Shown piece after piece: positions 21,245 to 34,890 of a DNA stretch of 64,000 bases; within the stretch, counting starts at the first letter, position 1; the number at the start of each line of letters is the position of its first letter. The position numbers and the translations under genes are program-made. The notes beneath the pieces were generated by a model. It saw only the letters and a list, made by a program, of their open reading frames with translations, made no database searches and had not been told where the DNA came from. Origin of the DNA: Selaginella moellendorffii (Eukaryota > Streptophyta > Lycopodiopsida > Selaginellales > Selaginellaceae). Location: NCBI RefSeq assembly GCF_000143415.4, contig NW_003314268.1, forward strand, positions 449,117-513,116. The letters are read 5' to 3'.

Positions 21245-23754
21245 CTACAGCCACATCTCGTCGGCCGCGTTCTCAGAGGCAGCGTACATGTTGTCGGAGC
21301 CAGCGATTTTCACGTCCAGGATCAGGTGAACTTTAGCTCCAAACCGCGCTGACAGTTCCTCGTTTGCAGCCATTCCGATTTTCCTGGAAGAACACGCTCG
21401 CGAGCTCTTTAGCCTGTGGAAATTAGCATCGTCCGAAGTTACCTGATGAGACCTCCATTCTTGCCAATGAGAATCTTCTTTTGAGAGTCTGTAGGCACGA
21501 TTATCTGCTGCTCGATGCGGATGGAGCGGTCTTTTAAGATTTTCCACGAGACGTGCTTGTGGTGAAGATGATACGGTATTTCCTGGAAACAAATAAAGCG
21601 ATCAAATAAATTCTTCTCGAGAATTTGCAAGAGTTTGCAAGTGTTACCTGGTGTACATTGTCAAGGACGTGCTCCCACACAACTTCTTTCGCCACTGCGA
21701 TGGGACTCATGTCCGTCACGACACCCTTTTCTTCTTCCCAAGGCCTTGGTACTGCCTAGAACGAAGAAACAAAACGTATGAGCAAAACCAAAAGCGGAAA
21801 AAAGAGAAAAGAAAAGAAGCTCACTTTCTCTAAAAGGTACTCTTTTAAGTGTCTCACGCCGCTTCCTCTCAAGCCGGAGATCATGAAGACCCTGTGAGTT
21901 GAAACGTTGAAGAGATGGAAGTGACGAATTTTTTTGATACCTGTCGTATCCAGGGAGCGAGCCAAACTCCTGCGCCAGCGGCACTAACTCCCGCTTTTGG
22001 CGAATCAAGTCGACTTTGTTCAAGCACAAGATCCTCTTTTGCTTTGGATCCTTCTTCTCTCCTAGCTTCTCGATCAGTTTTCTCACTCTCTGGTCGGGGC
22101 TATCAAGCGAAGAACCACGTTTGAGTTGCTTCGAGGAAATGTATACGTCCTTACCGTTCTATTTGGCGATGAGCGTCCACCAGCACGATGAGAACTTCGC
22201 AGTGGCCAGTGACCATCCAGGCGCTTTGGACTCGGCTTTTCACGTCTCGTCTTACGGCCTGACCCTTCCAGCGCATCATCAAACCCGGAGTGTCGTAGAA
22301 AAGCTGCAACCGCCGAAGATAAGCTCCATATTCCTCAAGAAAAAGCATCAAAAGCTTACAACTTGCGTATCGTTCTCTGTTAAAACTCCGAGGATCTCGT
22401 TTCGTGTTGTGTTTGTCTTTCGAGAGACTGCCGACACCTTGGTTCCAACCTGGATTTGGATGGGAAGTGAAGAAAACATACGAAGAAGAAAGATAGAATC
22501 GCTTACCATGAAGTTTAAGAGTGAAGACTTCCCAGCGTTGGGAGCTCCAATTATCCCGACTCTCACGGACATTTGCTCGTCCAGTGACACAGATCCGATA
22601 TCAGCCGAGCGATCGTCGATGGCTGCCAGTAGTGCCTTCGCTTGAGTCGCTCCAGAGACTTTCTCATCACCTTGAGCGGACGAAGACGTTGTGGCCGTGT
22701 TCAAATCCTCAATCATCTTCTCACGTTCCAAGCTAGCCCGCTGGTCATCTTCGTCCGAGACTTTCTCATCACCTTGAGCGGACGAAGACGTTGTGGCTGT
22801 GTTAAACTCCTCAATCATCTTTTCACTTTCCCAGCTAGCTGTCTGATCATCACCTCCCTTGATCACGATTTCCTCAAATGATTTGAAGTCTTCATCGTCT
22901 TCTTCCGAGCTTTCGAATTCGTTGCTCTCCATGAAGCTGTTTAGTATAGCAGTGCTCTCCGGAATCTCTTCTTCTCCTGTAGCGACAGTCCCACTTTCTT
23001 CTTGTGGGACGAGGCCTTTGTCAACCAAAGCTCTCTCAACTCTGTCCCGGTAAGAAGTCTTCCATCCTTCCACCTTCGCAGGAGGAAGATCAAGAGGCTC
23101 CACTACTCCGTCAACTTCCCTCTGGAGAGACTTCAAGGATTTTATCGCAGCTTCGATCAATTCTGTGCCTTGGCTCTTGGGCTTTGCCACAGGAACACTA
23201 CCTTTCTTCTTTTTCTTCTTGAGTTTTTTCCCCGGCTCAAACTCTTCGTCGTCTTCTTCTTCTTCTTCCTCCTCTGTGTCAATGCTGGACGATTTTTCTT
23301 TGGCCTTTACGTTTGAGCTTCTCGAATCTTTGCTCTTGGTGACCTCCTGAGACTTCTTCGTCTTCTTCTTCAAATTCTCCCTTTCTTTCTCCAAATCCTC
23401 CGCTTTCTTCCTCGCGATCTTCGCATTTTCGATCCTCTCTCGTTCTGCCTTGCCCAGCAAAAGACCCGATCCATCTCTGAGAGGAAGTCTAAACTTATCC
23501 TTTCCCCAATCCACGAACTTCCTCCCATCGATCTCTCCCCTCTTATACTTCTTCTCTACTTCCCCTCTCTTCTTCAGCTGCTGCTCAGCAAACCTGGCCC
23601 TCGCGAGCTCCCTGACCCGCCGCCGCCGCTCCTCCAGCACCGGATTCTCGCGCTCGCTGTCCGACGCTCGCGATCCCAAGCTCCGCACGCCAATGCCCGT
23701 GAGAATCCTGCTGCCACTACCTCGGAGCGCGATCAAGCCTCGCCTCTCTAGCAT
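21245..23754 (-). CDS. ERA: ERA-type GTPase with KH domain and long charged N-terminal extension
   Basis: Organellar homologue of bacterial Era, which binds the 3' end of small-subunit rRNA and helps assemble the small ribosomal subunit. The protein is about 700 aa. The first ~350 residues are an extension: an Arg-rich targeting-like start (MLERRGLIALRGSGSRIL), then long Glu/Lys-rich stretches. GTPase motifs are G1 GAPNAGKSSLL, G2 region TTRNEILG, G3 YDTPG, G4 LNKVDL. The KH domain is recognised by HVSWKILKDRSIRIEQ and KILIGKNGGLIRKIG. It ends ADEMWL. The extension includes a 34-residue tandem repeat. Its start is 124 bp from the divergent COBRA-like gene. Confidence 0.94.
22655..22858 (-). 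repeat. Two tandem 102-bp units inside the ERA gene
   Basis: Unit 1 starts at 22655 and unit 2 at 22757. Each codes 34 residues of the form EKMIE-FNTATTSSSAQGDEKVS with small changes. The period is divisible by three, so the frame is kept. It lies in the acidic linker before the GTPase domain. Confidence 0.85.
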
Positions 23755-23878
23755 CTGAAAATGCCAGTATCAAGAACCCTAAGATTTAGGGTTTAACCCC
23801 TTTGCTGGCGTAAGCAAGAGTTTTACACTGTTCTTCCGGCTCTTTCATTGTTCTTCCAGCAAAGAACACGACATAAAT

Positions 23879-24589
23879 ATGGTGTTCGAGCAAACAAACT
23901 TCGCGATGATGGCGATCAAGCTTATGTGCGCTCTTCTTTTTCTTCTCGTTTGTGGCACTGGTGAGTTACTCTTAGATCTCTCAAGCTCCTGGAACTAACA
24001 TCAAGTTCGTCAGACTCGAGAGGAGTGAACGTCGAGTGGGATGTTCTAAACTGGACTACAGATGGTTACCAGGTTTGATCTTCCAGCTCCTTACATTCTT
24101 TGCTTCGTCGCAGTGTTGATGTGAATCGATCTCTTCCAGGCTCTAGTAACTCTGGATTCGTCTGGAGAGAAGAGCTTTTCAAAGCACGGATGGGCTTACG
24201 GCTGGACTTGGGCGAAGAAGGAAGTGATCTGGGAGCTCGAGGGAGCTAAAGTCCAGGATCAAGGCAACTGTACTCGCTTCATTGGAAACAAGCCTCTTGC
24301 TTGTGATCGCTCGCTTGTCCTGGTTCCAGCTGCGAAGAAGCGTGACAAAAACGAGAAGAAGGTTGTATCTTTCCTGGTCACCGTTGGCGAAGCAGGGATG
24401 AGCACTATCACGGTTGATCTTCCTAAGAACTTTACTTTGAAGCCTGGGTATCACTGTGGAGCTGTGAAAGAATCATCTGCGCATAAGAAAGGAGCTCTAA
24501 GTAAGAACTACGTGTTATTTTTGCTTGCAAAGTACCTGATCTGATACCTTGTTTGATGAACAGAGAGCTGGGAATCGCTGTGTGCTTGA
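23879..24589 (+). CDS. Short secreted COBRA-like protein lacking the C-terminal half
   Basis: Exons 23879-23960, 24014-24072, 24140-24500 and 24564-24589 encode 175 aa. A signal peptide (LMCALLFLLVCGT) leads into the N-terminal COBRA domain: VEWDVLNWTTDGYQALVTL, GWAYGWTWAKKEVIWE, QGNCTRF. COBRA proteins are GPI-anchored and help orient cellulose deposition. This one stops at KSWESLCA, where full-length members continue with the cysteine-rich CCVS motif region and the GPI signal. It may be a short paralogue or a decaying gene whose splice sites are still intact. The stop codon is 8 bp from the convergent RlmN stop codon. Confidence 0.82.
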
Positions 24590-24597
24590 GCCTCGCT

Positions 24598-26363
<1,766 letters not shown>

Positions 26364-26465
26364 AAACCCATCATCCAGATAAACCCTAGAAAGATTCGAT
26401 GGAATATTTTATGGCGGGGGGATAACTTATCTTGTTCTAGGGCTTCTAGAGAGGGCGAGCGAGGA

Positions 26466-29400
26466 ATGGAGCTCTCGAGGTTCGTGCATTGGTTTCTCTG
26501 GTGGAGCTGGCTTCTGTGGGCGCCGCGATTCGTAATATCGCAGCCAGGGCGCGATTGCTTGATGCTGTGCTCGCAGAACATCACCTGCGCGTTAGAATGC
26601 GCGGCGTGTGACTTCGATTGCTGCAGCTCCACTTGCGATTCAGCTCGCCCCGGCGCTGTTTGTGATCCATTTTGCTATGTCTCCAGTCTCGATGTGAGCG
26701 ATTGCTGCGTTAGCGCTCCATCGCCGCCTCCAACTCCGGCCCCCAGTATGTAGCACTATGGACTCCACTATTCCCTGGTAAAATTTTTTGTCATTTTATT
26801 CCTTCATTGCTTGATCATGGTTTGTTCTATGCTCATTTTTCTTCTTGGTTTTTTTTCTTTTGTTCTCCTGTCCGTATGCTTGATCATGATTTTGCTTGAA
26901 AGGCTTTCATCTTCTTTTGCTTGAACCAGCTTGAGAAGTTGTCATAGTTCTTTGAGTTTCTATCGTTGAGTTTGCGTGAAAAGTTTTCATTCTTTATATG
27001 TTTGTGTTCTTCTATGCAGTTATACCAGGGCCTGGAAACTGCAGCGTTATCGACATTCTTGCTGTAAACATCACGATGGTCGAGGGAGTGCCGTTCACTT
27101 TCAATATTGTTGCCATCGATTCGAGCTGCAGTGGATCGACTTGCTCGTGCACTACACCTTATGACGGATCGCCCAGCCTTTTTCAAGTACGTATCTTCGA
27201 TTCCGGAACTGGATTTACTCCACCCAATACTGCCTGCAACGTGAGCGAGGGGTCCAGTTCTGGAGTATTTTCCGTGTCATGCCTTGCTCAAAATTCCATT
27301 GCAGATGCCAATGCTCAATACATCCTTTTTGTGACTCTCTTTTCCTATGGGTTTTGGGTGGTTCCTATCGGATTTTCGAGCCCGGCCATCACTATCATTT
27401 CCGGTATGCTTACAGTGTTATCCGTCCGCAGTTTTAATGTTTTTTCTTTTTCTGATTCTCAGGTCCTGTGTATGTTCCTGCATGTGTTGCTACATGGTCC
27501 AACAATAGCAGCACCTTCGTTGCTGGCACAATGGCTACGCTGCAGATAACTCAAAAAGACGCATTCAATAACACTGTTGGTGGAAAGACTGGACGAAGTG
27601 TACTATACAGCTTTCAGCTCGCCGTAATTGCCAACCCTGCCGTGAACACCTCGACGAGCTTTCCCAGTTTCAATGTCTCTGGTAACGCGACTGAAGGTTC
27701 TCAAACTGTTTCTTTCTATCCTACTACAGCCGGTAGATTCTACTTGCAAGTTGGAAATGGCACTCACGTTATCCAAAAGGCACCGTTCCGCTTTTACGTG
27801 GTTCCAGGTAAAAGGTTTTGTCAGCAACGTGTATTCTTTCTGATGTTCTTTTTTTAATTTTTCTTTTTGTTTTTTGGTCTTTCTTTGATATATCAGGTCC
27901 TCTTTCTATTAATGACAGTTCAGCTGTTTGGCCAAACGGAGTTAATTCCTTTGAGGCAGGGACTAATTCTTCTCTAGCAATATTACAACTCGATGGATTC
28001 AGCAATTCTATTCCAAATATGGAGCTACTTCTAAGCTTTTACTACTCGGATGGCAGTACACTGGCGCCTCTGAATGTAACAGTTGCTCCCCTCGAAATCG
28101 ACACGGATTATATTGCTGCAACTTTTATGCCAATCCAAGCAGGCCAATATTATCTGCACGTTGGAAATGGATCACAAGAATTACAACTTTCACCCTTCAC
28201 ATTTTCGGTATTTTCAGGTGAATGTGTAAGTTGTCAATCAATCAACTGGGTAACCAGAGTTTATAATTTTTTTTGCAGGTTCAATTGCAGTGGAAAACTG
28301 CAAGGGTTCCTGGACGGGATTCAAGTCTACCTTCTATGCTGGAGAACGAGCTGAATTTAATGTGTTGGAGATGGATGGTTACGGCAATAATGTCAGCTTA
28401 TCCACTGGCAGCTTAAGCTCGTACGACTTTTCTGTCAACGTGAGCACTGCGAGCGACTATCAACTGTTTGCGATGCCGAGCCTGGCTTTACTTCCTCCGG
28501 AGCTTGGATCAGCTTACAGGATCGTAACATTTTATCCTCAAGTTTCGGGAACATATTTGCTGAACGTTGGCAGCGACATCGTCAATATTTCGAATTCTCC
28601 CTTCTTATTCCGAGTTTTTCCAGGCATGTATATAAATATGTGGCCTTGCATCGTGAACTGACTTCCTTTTCTTTGCAGGTCCTATCAGCATACCGACCTG
28701 CATGGGGTTTTGGCCAAATGGCAGCCAATTTCAAGCGGGAGTGAATGGCAGTTTGCAAATCTTTAAGCGAGACAAGTACAACAATAGCGTTTATGACCCT
28801 TATGTTTTTATTGGTACGATAGTGAGCCTCTCGAGCGACATACCAGTAGGAAGCTTGCCGGATCTGGGAGTGCAAGTGCAAAACATCAACGGCACGGATT
28901 ACAACCTGATGACTTTCATGTCAACTCTTTCTGGAGATTTTGCCTGTGAAGTTGGAAGTAGCACTGACACCATCACAAACTCGCCTCTTGGTTTTTTCGT
29001 GAATGCGAGTAAGTTTTTGCTAGTATATATCTCATCTTAAGTGGTTTGTTACTTCAGGTTCGGTGTCCACTTCCGCATGTCTACCATCGTGGCCGAAGGG
29101 CTTGAATAGATTTCCTGCGGGAACTGAAGCCACGCTTCACGTCCTACTCAAGGATGTCTACAACAACACCGTGAGCTCAATTACTGGCGGATATGATTAC
29201 AATTTTCAGCTGTCAGCCGACATTTCTGGAAGTGCTAATAGTTCTCTAGGATACAACGTGAGCTTTGCCGATAATCCTTCTGCAGGCATTAAAACAGTCA
29301 AATTCTATCCGACCTTGGCCGGCAGCTACTGGCTGGGTTTGTGGAGTCCCAGTGCAAATCTAACAGGGTCACCTTTCCAGTTTACTGTTACAGCAGGTCT

Positions 29401-32400
29401 CTGAGATAATCTTTACATTTCGTACCTTCTTTTGGCTTATTGTGTCTTTTTTTTTTGTATAGGCTCTGTATCTGTTTGGAATTGCACAGCCTCCTGGCTT
29501 GGTGGCGTAAATGTTTTCGACGCGGGAACTCAAGCAGTTATCCAAATCCTTCTCATGGATGCGTACGGGAATAATGTCAGCTTGGCAACAGGAAGAAACG
29601 ACTCCTACAACTTTGTTGTCGAAGTACAAGGCTATCCTGATGCTATAAACAACTGGAATGTTACGGTTGTTCCTCAGAACTTCTCCGGGTACCAGTCCGT
29701 AGTTTTCTTTCCGGTGGATGCCGGACAGTTCAACTTAAGGATTGGAAGCAAGTCGAAGAACATATCCGGGTCGCCGTTTCCATTGACTGTAAACCCAGGT
29801 ACTACACTCTTTTTTACCGTATTATATATTAACAGTTAAACACAGGATTCTTGTCCGTGCCGGATTGCTCTGGCGAGTGGCTCAATGGTATAGAGTTCTA
29901 CCTACAGAACACAACTGTGACATTCTTGCTCTATCCAAAAGATGTGTTTGGGAACGCTTTACCCAGCAATGGCCTCACCGCAGCAAACTTTACGGCGCTC
30001 GTTTATTTCCAATCAAACCTGAGTATGCTGGGAGTTCCAAGCTTGGCCGTGACACAGATGACGAACTACTCGCTGGCATTCAGATTTAACATGACCAAAG
30101 TTGGAAGATTTATCTTACAGATTGGAAATGCATCAGAAGACATTTCTGGATCGCCATACTTGTTCACAGTGACCACAGGTTTGAACATAACGTTCTTTGA
30201 TGTTATGCTAATCACTTTTCCTACTTTTTGTAGACAACGTGGATCCTTCGAGAACCATAATAGATGGTACTGGGCTAAAGAACTCAACCGCTGGTGTCAA
30301 GTCGGAGTTTCTTGTCCAACTTCGCGACAGTGCAGGAAATACAGCATACGCAAACGCTAGTGACATGAGCGTCCGGTTTACGAGGTTCGGCCTTCCTATC
30401 AACGTAACAACTAACATTTCTATCGTTCCCAAATCGAGTGGTGCATTCCTAATCGCGTATGTGCCCACACTTGCTGGGGACTACAAGATTGTGACGCAGT
30501 GGAAAGGGCTCGTTCTAGGGGGAGGTCCTGCAATAAAAAAGAGCGTTCTTCCAGGTGAATATTTTTCTTGCACACTTCGTTTCTTGAACTGATGCCTTTC
30601 GTAAATGGTTGTAGCAAGTATATATGGACCGTGGTGCAGAGCTACGTATTCTGGGGTGTCACAGGGAGAAGCGGGCTTGACTACGAGCTTCCTTGTCACA
30701 ACTTTCGACGCATTCAACAACACAATGCCGACGGGGCCAGTGAATATCTCTATAAAGTTTTCTCCGGCTGTCACCCAGGCCACAACCATCACCAACAATC
30801 GAAATGGAACGTATACTGTCAAGTGCAACGTCACAAAATCTGGGACCTACGGTGTGTTTGTTTACGCCGGATCGTTAACGCCGAGCAATCTCACCACTGG
30901 CAGCCCGTTCCAGATCACTGTTTCATCAGGTTCTACTTCTTTTTTCCTCGACGATTCAAGCCTGAGTGTGATTCTTCTTAACAGGTCCAATCGCGATATC
31001 TCAATGTCGCGGGGTGTTTATGGACGGAAATGTGATAAGTGAAGGCAGTGCGGTGAGATTCCTTCTCTTACTGCGAGACAAGTTCAAGAACAAAGTCTAC
31101 CAGGTTCTAAATGAAACAGTCACTGCCATGTTTACGGCGTCCGTCTACACGACTGGTGGCGAGGGGCCGGTTTTCACGTCGGACATGACCGTCCAGCAGT
31201 TTGCTACATTTACTTACGCAAGCGACCAGGTGTTGATCGCTTTTACAATGACCGAGCGCGGGGATTTCAAGCTCCAAGTTGTCAGTGGCCTTACGAAGAT
31301 AAACTCCGGAGTCCCGTATTATTTTTCTATCGTGCAAGGTAAGCATACCGTCTAGTGTTCTGTATGACATAACTCACGGCTTGCACCGTGCAGAAGCTCC
31401 GAGCGTGCTCAACAGCACCTTCAACGGAACTGGCATCATAGACTCCACTGCCGGGGACCTTACTACGATTTCCATCACGCTCAGGGACCACTTTGGCTAT
31501 CCAGTCGTGACGGACACAAGCCTCATCGTCGTAAACGCTTCGTCAATGGACGACACCTTCTTTCTACTCGCGAAGGTTTTCGAGCTTCAAGCAGAAGATG
31601 GAAGGTACGTGTCGAACTACACCGCCACCGTCGCTGGCGATTACACGGTTTCCATTTCATGGTCGGATGTTCGTCTAGTTTCTTACAACAAGACCGTCTC
31701 TCCAGGTACTTCCTCGCATTCTTTCTAAAACTTACATGAGTTTTTCTCGTATCTCAGGTCCTCCTTTGCCAGAGCAGTGTGTCGCCAGTGGCGATGGTCT
31801 CTCGGGTGGCGAAGCTGGAACGAATCTAGAGTTCAACATCTCAGCATACGATCGGTTTCGCAATCCTTGTGCTCCCGGCGCCATCTCTTTCATCGTCCAG
31901 TTCGATCCACCGTTCGCAAGCGTGGCCGCAACTTGGGTTGGAGGCCAGGACTTCTCGGTGAATTATACCATCTGGAAGGCTCAAAACTACAGCATGACTG
32001 TCATAGCGGTGGGTTCCGACGCTCAAGTGCCACTCCCAGGCAGTCCTTTCCCTGTCACCATTTATCCAGGTAGTACTTCCAACTTTGCAAAGTTTCTCTC
32101 TTTTTGGTATAGCCGCGATGAAAAATTCTTCCTCCAGGGCCGCCGGACACGACCGTTGCTTATGTCACCGGCGAAGGGGTGTCAATTCTAGCATCGGTGC
32201 TTAAATGGAACGAAGTCGTGGTGATCATGGTGGACGTCTTCGAGAATCCAGTGACGGTGGACAGTTCTGGCTTTAAACTCAGTGTTACGGGACCTGGAGC
32301 TTCCACTTATCGGAGCTTCGTCCTTCTTTCGCCAGGGAAGTATCTTGCCTCGTACAAGGTCCCTTCGCAAGGATTCTACGCAGTCACGGTCTCGTACGAG

Positions 32401-33169
32401 GATCTCCTTCTTCCCGAGTGTCCGCTCAACGTATCTGTCGGCTCTGGTAACGCATTTTGCATCGGTCAAGTATTTGCGTTCTTCTTACTCTGCTCACTGC
32501 AGTTAAAGAGACAGCCAAAGATTTCAGAGCCACGATTTCACCTAACACCAGTCTACCTGCTGGAGAGGACGTGACCGTCACCATCTTTGCGAATTACACG
32601 ACCAACAAGACGATGAAATTCATAGTCGAGTTGGCGTCGGAAGAGCTTACGGTGGGACTGATACCCGACGAACGCAATGGAAAGTATTCTGCGACCATCA
32701 ACGCTACGCTCTCGGGCTCGTACATCGCTGACATTACCCTCTATGGTTCGCAAATCAAAGGGACATACACTCTGCAAGTCAAACCAGGTAAGTTGGTTTC
32801 TCTTTTTGAAGTTGCAAGCCAGTTTCTCAAAGCTTCATACCTCCAGGTGCTGTTCACGTTCCTCTCTGCGCTGTTATAGAGATGGCCGCAGAGAGCATAG
32901 CTACAACCGGGGTTCCAAAGCAAGTGAGAATCCAAACCAGGGATAAATTCGGCAACAATGCTTATAGCGACGTTGACGAGAATGGAAACACTGTGACCTT
33001 CGTCATGATCCTCTCGGGCCCAACCATGGAGGAGTTTTCGATGGACTACGTATCAGAAGGGATGTTCGTCGGTAACTTTGTGGCTCGCGAGCCCGGCATT
33101 TATGACCTCTCCATCATGGCTGGCCTTGTGGATATCAGCGGCAGCCCGTTCATGGTAACTGTGTCCTAG
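26466..33169 (+). CDS. Giant secreted protein of filamin-type Ig-like repeats, 17 exons all joined in phase 1
   Basis: Predicted protein of about 1847 aa. Exon 1 (26466-26745) encodes a signal peptide and a Cys-rich domain (CLMLCSQNITCALECAACDF) ending in a Pro-rich linker. Exons start at 27020, 27463, 27897, 28279, 28679, 29058, 29463, 29846, 30234, 30615, 30985, 31394, 31758, 32138, 32503 and 32847. Almost every exon from the second on encodes one Ig-like domain of about 100-118 aa resembling filamin/ABP280 repeats (a central D-x-F/Y-x-N-N segment; FYPT-AG-Y-L-VG; SPF-F-V-PG at the end). All 16 introns are phase 1. N-glycosylation sequons are abundant. There is no C-terminal membrane segment; it ends SPFMVTVS. 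A distant relation to GEX2-type gamete adhesion proteins is possible but unproven. Confidence 0.85.
28624..28678 (+). other. Non-canonical GC-AG intron in the filamin-repeat gene
   Basis: The exon ends CCAG and the intron begins GCATGT. The only GT nearby would break the frame, while the GC donor keeps the phase-1 rule of the other 15 introns. Confidence 0.75.
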
Positions 33170-33267
33170 AGAAGAGGCTTGGAAATTTTGTCACGAGACA
33201 AGCACTTATTATCAGCGAAACTATGAAATCTTACAGCATACCGATCGACGATGGCGCTATATAGTTT

Positions 33268-34792
33268 CTACACTTGGTTTGTGCTGGTGCCTGCGCTTAC
33301 GAAAAGCTTGGCCCATTTGTTACAGTCAGCGCCAGGCCCGTCCCCCTATACAGGAAAATCGTCGTCTGTAAGGTTGAGAATTCTTTGCTGAAATAAAAAG
33401 TAAGTTTCTATTGCTCCAACCTGGACTGAGTTGAGCTCGTAAGTTTGGCCACACGTACACTCGAGGTCCATTGCTTGGATGCAGGCTTCGGCGACCATGA
33501 TCCTGCTAGCTTCGCCAACAAGAGTATCACCTGTGAGAGAACTTCGGTCAAAACTATGGCAAGTATTAATTTCTCGACCTTGGCCAAGGATAACGTCGCG
33601 ACGAGTTCCTGACGTTGCCTTTAGCAGCGTGTTCAGATCATACGATGTGTAAGGTCCGTCTGTTAGTCTCCCTGGCCTGTGGAAACCTCGTGCTCGAGAG
33701 GAAAATCTTCATGAGAGTTTGAGAGTTTAGCACCTGATAATAGTGTACGGGAGTCCAGAGCTTCTCAAAAAATCTTCACCCATTTTTTTGTACTTGAGCA
33801 CTCCAAACAGGTTCATGATACTGCGGTGCCCAGCATAAAAGTTGAAAAGGTTGGAAACGCAAAGAACTTGATCGAGCTTACTTCCACGGCAGCTGATCGC
33901 ATTTTGTAACTCCAACAGACGAAACCAACACAAATCTCTGGATGGTTTTGGGAACTGCAGCAATGAGATTGCGTACTCCCATCCAGTCTGCTCGTGGAAA
34001 AAGATAAGAAAAGTTTTTTCTTCAAACCAAAGACGTACCACTTCAATCTAGCACCTGTTTGTTCCGGCGTATTGTCTCCAGCCCAGCGCTTGGATGGAAA
34101 CGCGGTGGTTCCTGTGCAGCATAAAACATGAGTGACACCCTGCAGCCAAATGATAGTTAGATCAAGGTAGTCGTAGAAAAAAAAAGAGAGATCACCTCGA
34201 ACATGGACGGAACAAAATCTTCTGGATTCCTTGTATCCCCAACAACAACCTGGTACAAATTTTATCGATGGTTTCACCAAGAAAAGATAGAGAAACAATT
34301 TTTTGAGAAGAGCTTGCAATACCTGTAGCTTATCGCCAAACAACGATCGAGCTTTCTCAGCATTTCTCAGCAGCGCACGAACTTCTACACCTTTCTCGAG
34401 CAAAGACGCGACCGCAAGCTGCCCTGAATGGAAAAACACAAAAGTTTCGTTCGGCAGCGAAGAAAAGAAGAAAATCTCGATAAGAACTCGCCTACACCAC
34501 CAGTAGCGCCTACAACAAGCACAAGCTTCTGCGAATACCGCGAATCCGTAGCTTCTGGAGCTGGAGAAGCCGCGGCGGCTACCACACCGCGGGGCTTGCA
34601 AAACCCTAGGGAGCTGGAGCGCAATCTCTTTCCAGACCTTGTGAAGCCGAGAAAATCCAGGCGCCGAGACGCTGAAAAATCTCTGGAATTTCTCCCAATG
34701 TGAGCGCCACGGATTCTTGGCTGCGCGCCCAGCGCCACAGCCGCTAGCACAGCCATTCTCCTCACAATGGGAAACGAATATCCAGTTTTCAA
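33268..34792 (-). CDS. Plastid atypical SDR (NAD(P)-binding Rossmann protein)
   Basis: Atypical short-chain dehydrogenase resembling an uncharacterised Arabidopsis chloroplast protein group. The first ~90 residues are Ser/Arg-rich, a probable plastid transit peptide; the start may be 34792 (MKTGYSF) or the internal ATG at 34756 (MAVLAAVALG). The nucleotide-binding motif is VLVVGATGGVGQLAVASLL. Then follow VVGDTRNPEDFVPSMFEGVTHV split by introns, GTTAFPSKRWAGDNTPE, LVSSVGVTK, LPWSIMNLFGVLKYKKMGED, GLPYTIIRPGRLTDGPYTSY, LVGEASRIMVAEACIQAMD and GDGPGAD before TAG at 33268-33270. No classical YxxxK with matching serine is obvious. It converges on the filamin gene (98 bp between stops). Confidence 0.9.
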
Positions 34793-34865
34793 ACTAGATA
34801 AGCATCTTCAACACCATACAGAGAATATGCGTTTCCCGGCACTTTTTGAAATCCAACTTGTTTCT

Positions 34866-34884
34866 AGGGTTTAGTTTTAGGGCT
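34866..34884 (+). promoter_or_regulatory. Telo-box pair upstream of the EF-hand gene
   Basis: AGGGTTTA followed by TTTTAGGG, directly upstream of the start codon at 34891 and in the divergent space with the plastid SDR gene. Motif and position only. Confidence 0.4.
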
Positions 34885-34890
34885 GTGGCT

